This document shows, piece after piece, positions 17,259-25,333 of a stretch of 30,737 bases of DNA. Positions within the stretch are counted from its first letter, which is position 1. Each line of letters starts with the position of its first letter. This stretch comes from an uncultured Bacteroidales bacterium (GTDB lineage Bacteria; Bacteroidota; Bacteroidia; Bacteroidales; UBA3824). The position numbers and the translations under genes were made by a program. The notes below the pieces were generated by a model, which was given only the letters and a program-made list of their open reading frames with translations, did no database searches and had not been told where the DNA came from. The stretch covers positions 1 to 30,737 of the forward strand of contig CALFIU010000088.1 of the NCBI GenBank assembly GCA_937877455.1, read 5' to 3'.

Positions 17259-19322
17259 ATGGCTAAAGGTAAAATTGGCGTTACAAGCGAAAACATTTTC
17301 CCCGTTATAAAAAAATTTTTATATTCAGAACAAGAGATTTTTTTACGCGAATTGGTTTCCAACGCCGTTGACGCAACAGAAAAAATAAAAGCATTGTCGC
17401 GCAAAGGCGAATTTCAAGGCGAACTCGGCGACATAACCGTAAGAGTAAAAACCGACAAAGAAAACAAGACCATAACAGTATCAGACCGCGGTATTGGTAT
17501 GACAGCCGAAGAAGTGGAACAATACATCAATCAAATAGCATTTTCAAGCGCAGGCAAGTTTCTCGAAGAATACAAAGACAGCATCGACGCAATCATTGGA
17601 CATTTTGGACTTGGTTTCTACTCTGCATTTATGGTATCAGAAAAAGTAGAAATAATAACCAAGAGTTGGAAAGAGGACGAAAAAGCCGTACGTTGGATTT
17701 GCGACGGTAGCCCAGAATACGAAATGAGCGATGCCGAAAAAACCGACAGAGGTACCGATATTATACTTCACGTGGCAGAAGATTCGGTTTCGTATCTCGA
17801 AGACAGCAAAATAGAAGAATTGTTGAAAAAATATTGTCTGTTTATGTCTGTTCCAATCTCCAACGGTAAAGTTAAAGAATGGAAAGAAGACAAATACATC
17901 GACACCGACAAAGACAAAATAATCAACGACACAGAGCCGTTGTGGACCAAAAAACCTGCCGACGTAAAAGAAGAAGATTACAAGGCATTCTACAAAAAAT
18001 TGTACCCAACAACATTTGAAGAACCACTTTTCAACATACACCTCAATGTTGATTACCCGTTTAACCTCACTGGAATACTCTATTTTCCAAAACTGCGTAC
18101 CAACCTCGAAATACAGAAAAACAAAATACAACTCTACTGCAACAAAGTATTTGTAACCGACAGCGTAGAAGGCATAGTACCAGAATTTTTAACATTGCTA
18201 CATGGCGTTCTCGATAGCCCAGATATACCGCTCAACGTATCAAGAAGTTATCTCCAAAGCGACCACAACGTTAAAAAGATAAGCAACCACATAACCAAAA
18301 AAGTGGCAGACAAACTCTCCGACATATTCAAAAACAAACGCGATGAGTTTGAGAAAAAGTGGGACGACCTACGCTTATTTATACAGTACGGAATGCTCAC
18401 CGACGAAAAATTCTACGAAAGTGCAAAAGACTTCTTCCTCTACAAAAACATCGATGGAAAGTATTTCACCTTCGACGAATACAAAAACATCGTCAAAGAA
18501 AACCAAACCGACAAAGACAAAAATACTATCTTTTTGTATGCCACCGATAAACAAGACCAATACTCGTTTATCGAAGCAGCAAAAGCCAAAGGTTACGACG
18601 TGTTGATACTCGACGGCGTATTTGATGCCCACTTTATCAATTCTATGGAGCAAAAAATATCCGAAGTAAGGTTTATGCGCGTTGACAGCGACACAATCGA
18701 CAAACTTATAAGAAAAGAAGACGCTCCAAAATCGACGCTAACCGACAAACAAAAAGCCGATTACTCCACTTTGTTTGACTCGCAAACTCCTAAAAACATC
18801 AATAAAAACTTTACGGTAGAGTTTGATGCCCTCGGTAGCGACTCAATGCCAGTGATGATAACACAAAGCGAGTTTATGCGACGTATGAAAGATATGGGCA
18901 AGATGGGCGGCCCTGAGGCAAGTTTTTATAACAATTTGCCCGACAACCTCAATCTCGTTGTAAACGAAAATCACCCACTCGTTAAATCGCTCTTTGACGA
19001 CGCAAACCAAAAAACAGCCGCCGACCTTGAAAAATTCGACAGCCAAATAGCACCTTTGAAAAGCGATTTGGAAAGCCTTGAAAAACTTTCTGAAGGTAAA
19101 AAATACGATGAAATACCTCAAGAAGAAAAAGACAAGAAAGACGAAATCAACAAAAAGATTTCTGAAATTGAAGGCGAACGCAAAAAAGTAATAGAAAACT
19201 ACGCTGGTCAAAACAAACTTGTAAAACAACTTATCGATTTGGCATTGTTGGCCAACAACATGCTCAAAGGCGAAGACCTTACAAAATTTGTAAAACGCAG
19301 CGTTGAATTGATAAACAAATAA
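17259..19322 (+). CDS. htpG: HtpG, Hsp90-family molecular chaperone
   Basis: A 687-residue cytosolic ATP-dependent chaperone. The N-terminal GHKL ATPase has E31 and N35 in the box LRELVSNAVDAT (29-40), DRGIGM (76-81) and the lid-side GHFGLGFYSAF (114-124). The middle domain includes the conserved LNVSRSYLQSD stretch, whose Arg contacts the ATP gamma phosphate. The C-terminal part holds a charged, lysine/glutamate-rich coiled segment (KLSEGKKYDEIPQEEKDKKD) before the dimerisation end. Bacteroidota HtpG is longer than the 624-residue E. coli protein and commonly carries this extra piece. No MEEVD is present, as expected in bacteria. The gene has its own regulatory region (17098-17204) and terminator, so it is a single-gene unit independent of the preceding operon. 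Confidence 0.97.
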   Translation: MAKGKIGVTSENIFPVIKKFLYSEQEIFLRELVSNAVDATEKIKALSRKGEFQGELGDITVRVKTDKENKTITVSDRGIGMTAEEVEQYINQIAFSSAGKFLEEYKDSIDAIIGHFGLGFYSAFMVSEKVEIITKSWKEDEKAVRWICDGSPEYEMSDAEKTDRGTDIILHVAEDSVSYLEDSKIEELLKKYCLFMSVPISNGKVKEWKEDKYIDTDKDKIINDTEPLWTKKPADVKEEDYKAFYKKLYPTTFEEPLFNIHLNVDYPFNLTGILYFPKLRTNLEIQKNKIQLYCNKVFVTDSVEGIVPEFLTLLHGVLDSPDIPLNVSRSYLQSDHNVKKISNHITKKVADKLSDIFKNKRDEFEKKWDDLRLFIQYGMLTDEKFYESAKDFFLYKNIDGKYFTFDEYKNIVKENQTDKDKNTIFLYATDKQDQYSFIEAAKAKGYDVLILDGVFDAHFINSMEQKISEVRFMRVDSDTIDKLIRKEDAPKSTLTDKQKADYSTLFDSQTPKNINKNFTVEFDALGSDSMPVMITQSEFMRRMKDMGKMGGPEASFYNNLPDNLNLVVNENHPLVKSLFDDANQKTAADLEKFDSQIAPLKSDLESLEKLSEGKKYDEIPQEEKDKKDEINKKISEIEGERKKVIENYAGQNKLVKQLIDLALLANNMLKGEDLTKFVKRSVELINK

Positions 19323-19346
19323 AATTTTAAAGAATCTTTCATAATG

Positions 19347-19386
19347 AAAACTGTCTGAAATATTTTTTAGACAGTTTTCTTTTTAT
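19347..19386 (+). terminator. Rho-independent terminator of htpG
   Basis: AAAACTGTCT (19347-19356) pairs perfectly with AGACAGTTTT (19369-19378), followed by CTTTTTT. It starts 25 bases after the htpG stop codon. Confidence 0.9.
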
Positions 19387-19497
19387 AAAGTATCGAAGGT
19401 GTTTTATATCAACGCAACATATCAAAATAACATCAAAAGCAAAAGAAAGGTATGGTTAATGAGGTTTCCATGTTCAAAAACTACGGTTTTTCCATAC
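19387..19497. other. Spacer before the second repeat array
   Basis: No gene seen. The last part (about 19463-19497) contains GGTTTCCATG and GGTTTTTCCAT, which resemble the right arms of the following units and may be a decayed extra copy. Confidence 0.4.
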
Positions 19498-19661
19498 GGA
19501 AAAAGGCTAAAAGAATTTTAGGAAAGTCCATTTCCGCAGGAAAAATGCTAAAAGAATTTTAGGGAAGTCCATTTCCACCCGGAAAAATGCTAAAAGAAGT
19601 TTCGGGAAGTCCATTTCCACCCGGAAAAGAGCTAAAAGAAGTTTAGGTCAGCTCTTTTCCA
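19498..19661. repeat. Array of four about 42-bp dyadic units (type A)
   Basis: Units start at 19498, 19539, 19581 and 19623 (periods 41, 42, 42). Each begins GGAAAA, has CTAAAAGAA near its start and ends in TTTCC followed by CACCC in most. In units 1 and 2, CTAAAA-GAA-TTTTAG forms an inner hairpin. In unit 4 the outer arms are an 11-bp perfect pair, GGAAAAGAGCT (19623-19633) and AGCTCTTTTCC (19650-19660). In units 2 and 3 they are GGAAAAATG and CATTTCC. Arm changes on one side are thus matched on the other. Confidence 0.85.
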
Positions 19662-19789
19662 CCCCGAAATGGAGTTTGCGAAAATGACAAATTTATTTTT
19701 CCACCCCGAAATGGAGTTTGCGAAAATGGCAAATTTATTTTTCCACCCCGAAATGCTGTTTGCGAAAATGGCAAATTTATTTTTCCACC
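19662..19789. repeat. Array of three 42-bp dyadic units (type B), continuing the type A array
   Basis: Units start at 19662, 19704 and 19746 (period exactly 42) with CCCCGAAATG. Each contains TTTGCGAAAATG and then GCAAATTTA (GACAAATTTA-like in the first copy), so TTTGC and GCAAA form a dyad. Each ends in TTTTTCCACC. They stay in register with the type A units and share the TTTCCACCC junction, but the interiors differ. Confidence 0.85.
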
Positions 19790-20037
19790 ATTATATCAAA
19801 ATTAATAAAAAATAGAAGAAAAAAATCTAAAATCAACACTACAGCTATCTATAAAGCCGTTTTTAAAAAAAAAATTAATCAATATCCCTAAATCTAAATA
19901 ACATAAAAAACACGAAGAAAACGCTATTAACAAAAATAATGCCAAAAATTCAACAAAAATTATCACAACAATTTCATTTGAATGGGCAATATCGTGGGCG
20001 GACGCACAAATCCGCCTATTTAATTAAAATTGGCATA
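19790..20037. other. AT-rich gene-free stretch between the repeat array and the rpmE2 terminator
   Basis: No convincing gene. It includes a GC-rich short hairpin, GGCGGA (19997-20002) with TCCGCC (20011-20016) around an 8-base loop. This stands out from the AT-rich surroundings and could be a remnant of an interspersed repeat. A 61-codon open frame at 19939-20124 runs through the terminator and the rpmE2 end and is not considered real. Confidence 0.4.
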
Positions 20038-20074
20038 AAAAAAATGCCCTTCGAGAAAAGAAAGGCATTTTTTT
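20038..20074 (-). terminator. Bidirectional terminator of rpmE2
   Basis: A 15-base left arm (20038-20052, A7 then TGCCCTTC) pairs with the right arm 20060-20074 (GAAAGGCA then T7) with one mismatch. On the minus strand it lies 25 bases beyond the rpmE2 stop and has a U-tract. The symmetric A/T runs make it work in both directions. Confidence 0.88.
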
Positions 20075-20099
20075 GCTTTTATCAAAAACAGACAATAGA

Positions 20100-20366
20100 C
20101 TACAAACCAGACTTTGAATTGTAAGTTTTTTCGTATCTCTTTTTGAATTTGTCCACACGACCAGCTGTATCCACGAGTTTCATCTTTCCTGTGAAAAATG
20201 GGTGCGAAGTGTTAGAAATTTCCACCTTTACCAATGGATATGTTTCACCGTCTATTTCAATAGTGTCTTTTGTGTTTACCGTACTTTTGGTGATAAACGT
20301 TTGCTCGTTGCTCATATCTTTAAATACCACAAGGCGATATGATTCTGGATGTATTCCTTTTTTCAT
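20100..20366 (-). CDS. rpmE2: Ribosomal protein bL31, type B (zinc-independent)
   Basis: An 88-residue component of the large ribosomal subunit that bridges it to the small subunit. MKKGIHPESYRLVVFKDMSN, the central VEISNTSHPFFTGK and the C-terminal DTAGRVDKFKKRY are the L31 hallmarks. The CxxC zinc motif of type A L31 is absent, which marks the type B form used in Bacteroidota and induced by zinc limitation in some other bacteria. It has a clear promoter (20398-20428) and a bidirectional terminator (20038-20074), so it is a single-gene unit. It diverges from the chemoreceptor gene. Confidence 0.96.
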   Translation of the reverse strand: MKKGIHPESYRLVVFKDMSNEQTFITKSTVNTKDTIEIDGETYPLVKVEISNTSHPFFTGKMKLVDTAGRVDKFKKRYEKTYNSKSGL

Positions 20367-20397
20367 TTTTACTAATAATTTTCAATTTTTTGGCTTG

Positions 20398-20428
20398 CAA
20401 ATGTAAAACACATAAACGAATATACAAA
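20398..20428 (-). promoter_or_regulatory. Promoter of rpmE2
   Basis: On the minus strand: TTTG (20425-20428), 19 bases, then TACATTTG (20398-20405). This is an exact match to TTTG-N19/20-TAnnTTTG. The start is expected about 25 bases before the ATG. Confidence 0.8.
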
Positions 20429-20457
20429 GAAAAAAAAATATTTTTTTTCCACATTTT

Positions 20458-20488
20458 TTTGTTTTATTGCATAGTATTTGTAAATTTG
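20458..20488 (+). promoter_or_regulatory. Promoter of the chemoreceptor gene
   Basis: TTTG (20458-20461), 19 bases, then TAAATTTG (20481-20488), an exact match to the Bacteroidota consensus. The start is expected near 20495, about 19 bases before the ATG at 20514. It is back to back with the rpmE2 promoter, with about 30 bases between the two -33 boxes. Confidence 0.8.
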
Positions 20489-20513
20489 AAAAGTATAAAA
20501 GCATTAAGTAAAC

Positions 20514-22376
20514 ATGGAAATATTAAATAAACTCTCAACAAAATCTAAATTCAGTATAGCAATTGCATTAATTGCATTACCATTTGCTATATTATTGGTT
20601 ACAATTTTGAGTTTCAAGTTAGTATCAGAAACCGATAATGCCAATGAAAACAATATGACAAGTCAGGTGCAAGACCTATCACAACTGATAACCAACGAAG
20701 TTATCACCAACATAGAAAAGGTAAAAATAGTTCTTACCACTGGCGAACTTCTAATAAAAACACAAGGCGGCATAGAGGAAACTGATGATATAATAGACAT
20801 AAAAGGATACCAGACAAAGGTTTGGAAGTTAGGAGGTAATATAATCCAAGAAAACCACTCTCTTGTAGATAGCATAAAGGCATTAGGAGTTGGAACTGCC
20901 ACGGTATTACAAAAGGTTGGCAACGATTATATTAGAATATCTACCAATGTACTTGACGAACATGGAGCCCGTAGCATAGGTTCGTTACTACTTAATAGCA
21001 ACAAAGTAATACCCACTGTTGAAGCAGGTAAACAATACAATGGCTCAGCCGAAATACTTGGAGAACAATATATAACTGCTTATAAACCAATTTATATTAA
21101 AGGCAAACAAAAAGGCATACTTTATTGTGGTACACCCGAGAAAGACCTACCAAACATTGAAAAAATGTTTACTTCAAAAAAAATATTAAAAACAGGTTTT
21201 GCTGTACTTATAAACGACAAGGGGACATTTACTATACACGAAAAAATGAAAGGTCGCAAATGTAGCGACGAACTTTTTGCCAATATGAAAAAAAATTCTG
21301 ATGGCAAAGTTCACAAATATAACTACACCTTTTATAATATAGACTACGAAACCTATTACCAATATATCGAATCAATTAATAGTTACGTAGCCGTTATCTA
21401 CCGTACAAACGAAAAATATAGTTCCATAAATACTATTCGTACAACAATATTAATAGCAGTAGTTTTGGCAGTAGTAATACTAATAATAGTATTTTCGTTA
21501 TTAATTGGTCGATTAGTAAATCAAATAGGAGGAGAACCTGCCGACGTTGAAAAGATGGTATTAAAACTTGCTGAGGGCGACCTACGCGACATAGAAAACA
21601 TACAAAATCCAATAGGAATACTCAAATCATTTAAAGTGTTGGCCGAAAAGCTTAAATCAATACTTCAAAAACTACAAGAAGGCTCTGTTGCACTATCATC
21701 GTCAAGTTCTGAGATAAACAACGCCACCCAAATGCTTTCGCAAAATGCCAACGAACAGGCTGCCACCGTTGAAGAAATTGTAAATTCGATAGATACTCTT
21801 CACGATGAAATTGTCAACAATACAAGCCGTAGCGACAAGGCCGAGGTTATTGCTCGTAAGATGTTAGAAAACATAAACGATATAAAGAAAGCACAATTAG
21901 AAAGTCTAAAATCTGTACAAGACATTTCGGAAAAGATTGACATCATCAACGATATAGCATTTCAAACCAACATACTTGCTCTCAACGCAGCCGTAGAAGC
22001 AGCACGCGCAGGAGAACAGGGCAAAGGATTTGCCGTTGTAGCAGCCGAAGTGCGCAAATTGGCAGAAAAGAGCAAAAATTCGGCAACAGAAATAATACTT
22101 GGTTCTGATGTTACTCTCAAAGCCGCAGAACATAGCACTCAACTACTAAATGATATTGTTCCATACATAGAGGATAGTTCTAAGATAATACAAGAAATTG
22201 TAAGCGGCGGCGAAATACAAGAAGAAAACATAGCCAATATAAACACAGCATTAAAACAACTCAATGCGACGGCACAACAAAACGCTGCATCAAGCGAGGA
22301 GTTGGCAGTAAATGCCGAAGAACTTAATGGTCAAGCAATTAGTTTTAACCAAGATACCACTTACTTCAAGTTTTAA
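20514..22376 (+). CDS. Methyl-accepting chemotaxis protein with periplasmic Cache-type domain
   Basis: A 620-residue transmembrane sensory receptor that would control a CheA-CheW kinase complex. TM1 is at about 13-34 (FSIAIALIALPFAILLVTIL). A periplasmic Cache-like sensor domain spans about 40-305 (ATVLQKVGNDYIRISTNV; YKPIYIKGKQKGILYCG). TM2 is at about 309-335. A short HAMP-like linker (GGEPADVEKMVLKLAEGDL) follows. The signalling hairpin tip is at about 483-510 (IAFQTNILALNAAVEAARAG, then GKGFAVVAAEVRKLAEKS). No C-terminal CheR/CheB-binding pentapeptide is present. The ligand is unknown; many Cache domains bind small carboxylates or amino acids. No che or motility genes lie nearby. It may act in gliding, or in non-chemotactic signalling. 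Confidence 0.93.
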   Translation: MEILNKLSTKSKFSIAIALIALPFAILLVTILSFKLVSETDNANENNMTSQVQDLSQLITNEVITNIEKVKIVLTTGELLIKTQGGIEETDDIIDIKGYQTKVWKLGGNIIQENHSLVDSIKALGVGTATVLQKVGNDYIRISTNVLDEHGARSIGSLLLNSNKVIPTVEAGKQYNGSAEILGEQYITAYKPIYIKGKQKGILYCGTPEKDLPNIEKMFTSKKILKTGFAVLINDKGTFTIHEKMKGRKCSDELFANMKKNSDGKVHKYNYTFYNIDYETYYQYIESINSYVAVIYRTNEKYSSINTIRTTILIAVVLAVVILIIVFSLLIGRLVNQIGGEPADVEKMVLKLAEGDLRDIENIQNPIGILKSFKVLAEKLKSILQKLQEGSVALSSSSSEINNATQMLSQNANEQAATVEEIVNSIDTLHDEIVNNTSRSDKAEVIARKMLENINDIKKAQLESLKSVQDISEKIDIINDIAFQTNILALNAAVEAARAGEQGKGFAVVAAEVRKLAEKSKNSATEIILGSDVTLKAAEHSTQLLNDIVPYIEDSSKIIQEIVSGGEIQEENIANINTALKQLNATAQQNAASSEELAVNAEELNGQAISFNQDTTYFKF

Positions 22377-22398
22377 ACGGTGGCTTGCTACCTAAAAG

Positions 22399-22472
22399 AT
22401 AAAGCCAATTTAAGTTTTGGAGTCGTTGGATATATACTTTCAACGCTAATGCTAAACTTAAATTGGCTTTAT
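22399..22472 (+). promoter_or_regulatory. 19-bp perfect inverted repeat spanning the start of the next gene
   Basis: The sequence ATAAAGCCAATTTAAGTTT at 22399-22417 is exactly complementary to 22454-22472, with an inner CGTTG/CAACG pair. The ATG proposed for the next gene (22449) lies in the loop side, and the right arm codes for its signal peptide. The right arm is followed only by ATTTC and no true U-run. It may be an attenuator between the chemoreceptor gene and the outer-membrane pair, or a start-site-masking hairpin. Confidence 0.65.
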
Positions 22473-23264
22473 TTCTGTGCAGCATTATTAGTTCAAACTG
22501 CACAAGCACAAGATTTTTATGGCGATGCACGTTGCGAAGCCATGGCAGGTGCATCTTTAACAATACCAAACGCATGGTCGGTGTTTAACAATGCTGGAGC
22601 TATAGCCGATGCTAACCTTGGCGTTGGGGCAGGATACCTTAACCGTTTTATGATGTCAGAAATATCAGAAAAGGCGATGGCAACAACCATTCCAGCCGCG
22701 GGAGGAGTTTGTGGCGCAGGTATTAATTATTTTGGTTATCAAAAATACAATCAATTTAAAATTGCCCTTGGGTATGCAAAAAAACTTGGCGAGAAATTAA
22801 ACGCTGGCATTACAATAAATTATCACGTTCTTGATATAGCTCTCAGTCCGCAAAAATCAAACGCCATTGCTGGCAACATAGCTATGTTATACCATTTTAA
22901 CAACAATTGGCATTTTGCTATTGCACTTAACAACATAGCCAAGAAAGTAATTTATGACCAAGCATTAGACGAAATTGTTGTATCAAAAATTTTGGTGGGT
23001 ACATCATACCAAGCAGATAAAGTTGTTTGCGAAGTTGATATTGAATCTAAGCCCGATTATGGCAACATTACTATCAACACTGGCGTTGAACTAAAACCTG
23101 TTGGTGGGCTGTCAATAAGGACTGGAATAACTACACAATCATTTAATACTTGTTGGGGTGCGGGTTATGACTTTGGATTTATGAACATCGATTTTGCCGT
23201 ACGACGACATTGGATTTTGGGTTGGCTACCGTCGATAAGTGTAGGTTTTTATAAAAAAAATTGA
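22449..23264 (+). CDS. Outer-membrane beta-barrel protein, PorV/PorQ-like
   Basis: A 271-residue exported protein from the ATG at 22449. The signal peptide is MLNLNWLYFCAALLVQTAQA, cut before QDFYG. The mature start YGDARCEAMAGASLTIPNAW then FNNAGAIADANLG matches the opening of PorV/PorQ/UPF0164-type barrels (small loop, conserved N-A/P-A, then barrel strands), and the C-terminus SISVGFYKKN is a plausible last strand. The frame is open upstream to a GTG at 22380, giving 294 residues. I prefer the ATG because the signal peptide then has normal length, though its n-region lacks a positive charge. It is four bases before the helix-hairpin-helix gene and presumably co-transcribed. The partner role is unknown. 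Confidence 0.75.
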   Translation: MLNLNWLYFCAALLVQTAQAQDFYGDARCEAMAGASLTIPNAWSVFNNAGAIADANLGVGAGYLNRFMMSEISEKAMATTIPAAGGVCGAGINYFGYQKYNQFKIALGYAKKLGEKLNAGITINYHVLDIALSPQKSNAIAGNIAMLYHFNNNWHFAIALNNIAKKVIYDQALDEIVVSKILVGTSYQADKVVCEVDIESKPDYGNITINTGVELKPVGGLSIRTGITTQSFNTCWGAGYDFGFMNIDFAVRRHWILGWLPSISVGFYKKN

Positions 23265-23268
23265 AAGT

Positions 23269-25233
23269 ATGGCGGTAAGGTTTTTATTAGCAATTGTTTT
23301 TATGATATTATCAAAACCGTGTGTTGGTCAAGTGAGCGAAGTATTATCAGAAATTACCGATGACTTTTTTGAGGAAACAAGCGATGATGGCAACATAGAA
23401 ATGCAAGACAACCTTGATGAATTATATTTACTTGCCGACGATAGTCTTTTGAATATCAACAATATATCATACGCAGAGCTTCAAATGCTCGGATTTTTAA
23501 ACAACACAGAAATTAATGGAATATTAAACTATAGAGAGAAATATGGCGATTTTTGTACACTAACAGAAATAAAAGGTGCTGGTGTACTCGACAAAAATAT
23601 CGACAACATGTACGCAATCTTTTTTTCTGAATATGAAAACACGCCACGTTTTAAGCCCAAAAACGCTTTAAGAAACGCAAATAATAGATTGTCGATGTTT
23701 TTTAAACGCAATAATTCCACACAATCAAATAGTTACGCTGGTTCGCCATGGAATATGGCATTGCGCTATAGGTTTAGTTCCAACAACATAAAATTTGGTT
23801 TTATAGGCGAAAAAGATGCAGGAGAAAAGTTTACGTTCAACTCTCAAACTCACGGTTTTGATTTCAATTCAGCATATCTTTGCGTTACGGGATTAAAAGG
23901 AATAGAATCTCTAATAATAGGCGACTACAAACTAAAAATAGGGCAAGGACTTATACACAGCAATGGCTACACCATGGGCAAAACCTCGCTCGTTAACGAT
24001 ATTTGCAAAGAACAAGATGTTGTTTTACCCAACACTTCGGCAGCCGAAAACGACTTTTTGCGTGGTATTGCAATAAAAACAAAACTTGGCAAATTTAGGT
24101 TAATGGGTTTTGCGAGCAACAAAAATTTTGATGCTACAACAAAAAACGATTCTACGTTTTCTTCGTACAAAACTGATGGTTACCATAGAACAGAATCTGA
24201 ATTAACGAGCAAACGCTCAATAAACGAGAAACTTATAGGCGTTCAGTGTGGTGTTAGGTTACCAACGTTTTATGTTGCTTACACATTTTTGACATGTCAA
24301 TACAGCAAATCATACACTCCTGCAGCCACACTTGCCAACGAAAAAATTCCAATTTTTGATAGTTATAACGCACAATCGCTTAATTATCAAATTTTAGCAG
24401 GTAGGCTAACGGCTTTTGGTGAGATGAGTATGGTTGGCAAAGTTGCCGTGTTAAACGGAATAACCTACCAAGCCGCGCCAACAGTGGTGGTTTCTGCATT
24501 GCAACGCTATTTTCCACCAGAATATTTTTCGCATTACGCATCTGCATTTTCAGAAAGAACATCAGTTTCTAACGAAGATGCTTTTTACCTTGGAATTTCG
24601 TTTCACGGATTAAAAAATACCGAAATAAAAACCTATTTCGACTTTTTTAAACATCCATGGTGTACCTATTATGTATCATCGCAACATACAAACGGTAGCG
24701 ATATGTTGACCTACATAAATTATAAGTTTAACAAAACCACACATTTGTACTTCAAATGGCGAGGCCGTCAGCGTCCTAAAAATATTACTGCAACTCAAAA
24801 CAATTCAATTTCATACGCCCATACACATACAGATTTGTTTAGACTAAGATTTAAATTTATGCCAACTACTTATCTAACATCAGAAACATCTGTTGGATTT
24901 GTATTTTATTCATTTAACCATAGTTACGAAAATGGCCATGCTATATGTCAGAATTTAAGATTATCTCATCCATCAGGGAAATCGTTTTTAGAATTTAGAA
25001 CCGCTATTTTCAACACCACTTACAATACACGAATCTACGCTTCAGAAACTTCGGTAAGTTACAATTATTCATCGCCTTGTTTATATGGCAATGGACAACG
25101 GCTATCGATGTGTGCACAAACCATAATTGCAAAAAAATTAAGTTTACAAATCCATTTGTCGCACATTGACTATGCCAACGATGACAAAAAGGACATAGGC
25201 GAACTTGTTTTTTGCATTGGTTATAAATTTTAG
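23269..25233 (+). CDS. Exported helix-hairpin-helix (ComEA-like) protein with C-terminal beta-barrel
   Basis: A 654-residue protein. Signal peptide: MAVRFLLAIVFMILSKPCVG, cut before QVSEV. Residues about 58-112 form a helix-hairpin-helix domain of ComEA type (LLNINNISYAELQMLGFLN, then EINGILNYREKYGDF, then LTEIKGAGVLDKN). Such modules bind DNA non-specifically in competence proteins. From about 150 to the end are amphipathic strands with aromatic ends (LRYRFSSNNIKFGFIGE; final FCIGYKF), indicating a barrel in the outer membrane. Pairing of this protein with a PorV/PorQ-like barrel is a recurrent Bacteroidota arrangement as far as I recall. A role in surface DNA handling is possible but unproven. 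Confidence 0.8.
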   Translation: MAVRFLLAIVFMILSKPCVGQVSEVLSEITDDFFEETSDDGNIEMQDNLDELYLLADDSLLNINNISYAELQMLGFLNNTEINGILNYREKYGDFCTLTEIKGAGVLDKNIDNMYAIFFSEYENTPRFKPKNALRNANNRLSMFFKRNNSTQSNSYAGSPWNMALRYRFSSNNIKFGFIGEKDAGEKFTFNSQTHGFDFNSAYLCVTGLKGIESLIIGDYKLKIGQGLIHSNGYTMGKTSLVNDICKEQDVVLPNTSAAENDFLRGIAIKTKLGKFRLMGFASNKNFDATTKNDSTFSSYKTDGYHRTESELTSKRSINEKLIGVQCGVRLPTFYVAYTFLTCQYSKSYTPAATLANEKIPIFDSYNAQSLNYQILAGRLTAFGEMSMVGKVAVLNGITYQAAPTVVVSALQRYFPPEYFSHYASAFSERTSVSNEDAFYLGISFHGLKNTEIKTYFDFFKHPWCTYYVSSQHTNGSDMLTYINYKFNKTTHLYFKWRGRQRPKNITATQNNSISYAHTHTDLFRLRFKFMPTTYLTSETSVGFVFYSFNHSYENGHAICQNLRLSHPSGKSFLEFRTAIFNTTYNTRIYASETSVSYNYSSPCLYGNGQRLSMCAQTIIAKKLSLQIHLSHIDYANDDKKDIGELVFCIGYKF

Positions 25234-25255
25234 AGTAACAATAACAAAAAAAAGA

Positions 25256-25295
25256 TAGATTGCAACCCAGACAAAATGTCTTTTTTTACAATCTA
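25256..25295 (+). terminator. Terminator between convergent genes
   Basis: An outer pair TAGATTG/CAATCTA (25256-25262, 25289-25295) encloses AGACA/TGTCT (25269-25273, 25277-25281) followed by T7. The U-tract serves the plus-strand gene; the outer stem could also serve the minus-strand gene ending at 25334. Confidence 0.75.
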
Positions 25296-25333
25296 CCTTT
25301 AATAATATCTCTTAAACAGAGTAATTGTTTTTA

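Noticed and set aside
17637..18131. 164-codon minus-strand frame inside htpG
   Set aside because: Antisense shadow of htpG; extreme Phe/Val/Tyr composition and no family features.
19498..19789. CRISPR array
   Set aside because: Units are contiguous tandem copies without variable spacers; differences between units are arm changes, not spacer-like inserts.
19939..20124. 61-codon plus-strand frame
   Set aside because: It runs through the rpmE2 terminator hairpin and the end of rpmE2, and its product is lysine-rich low complexity with no known relative.
22380..22448. GTG start extending the PorV/PorQ-like protein by 23 residues
   Set aside because: It would put a long unusual stretch before the signal peptide and run through the left arm of the inverted repeat; the ATG at 22449 gives a normal-length signal peptide. 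It cannot be fully excluded.
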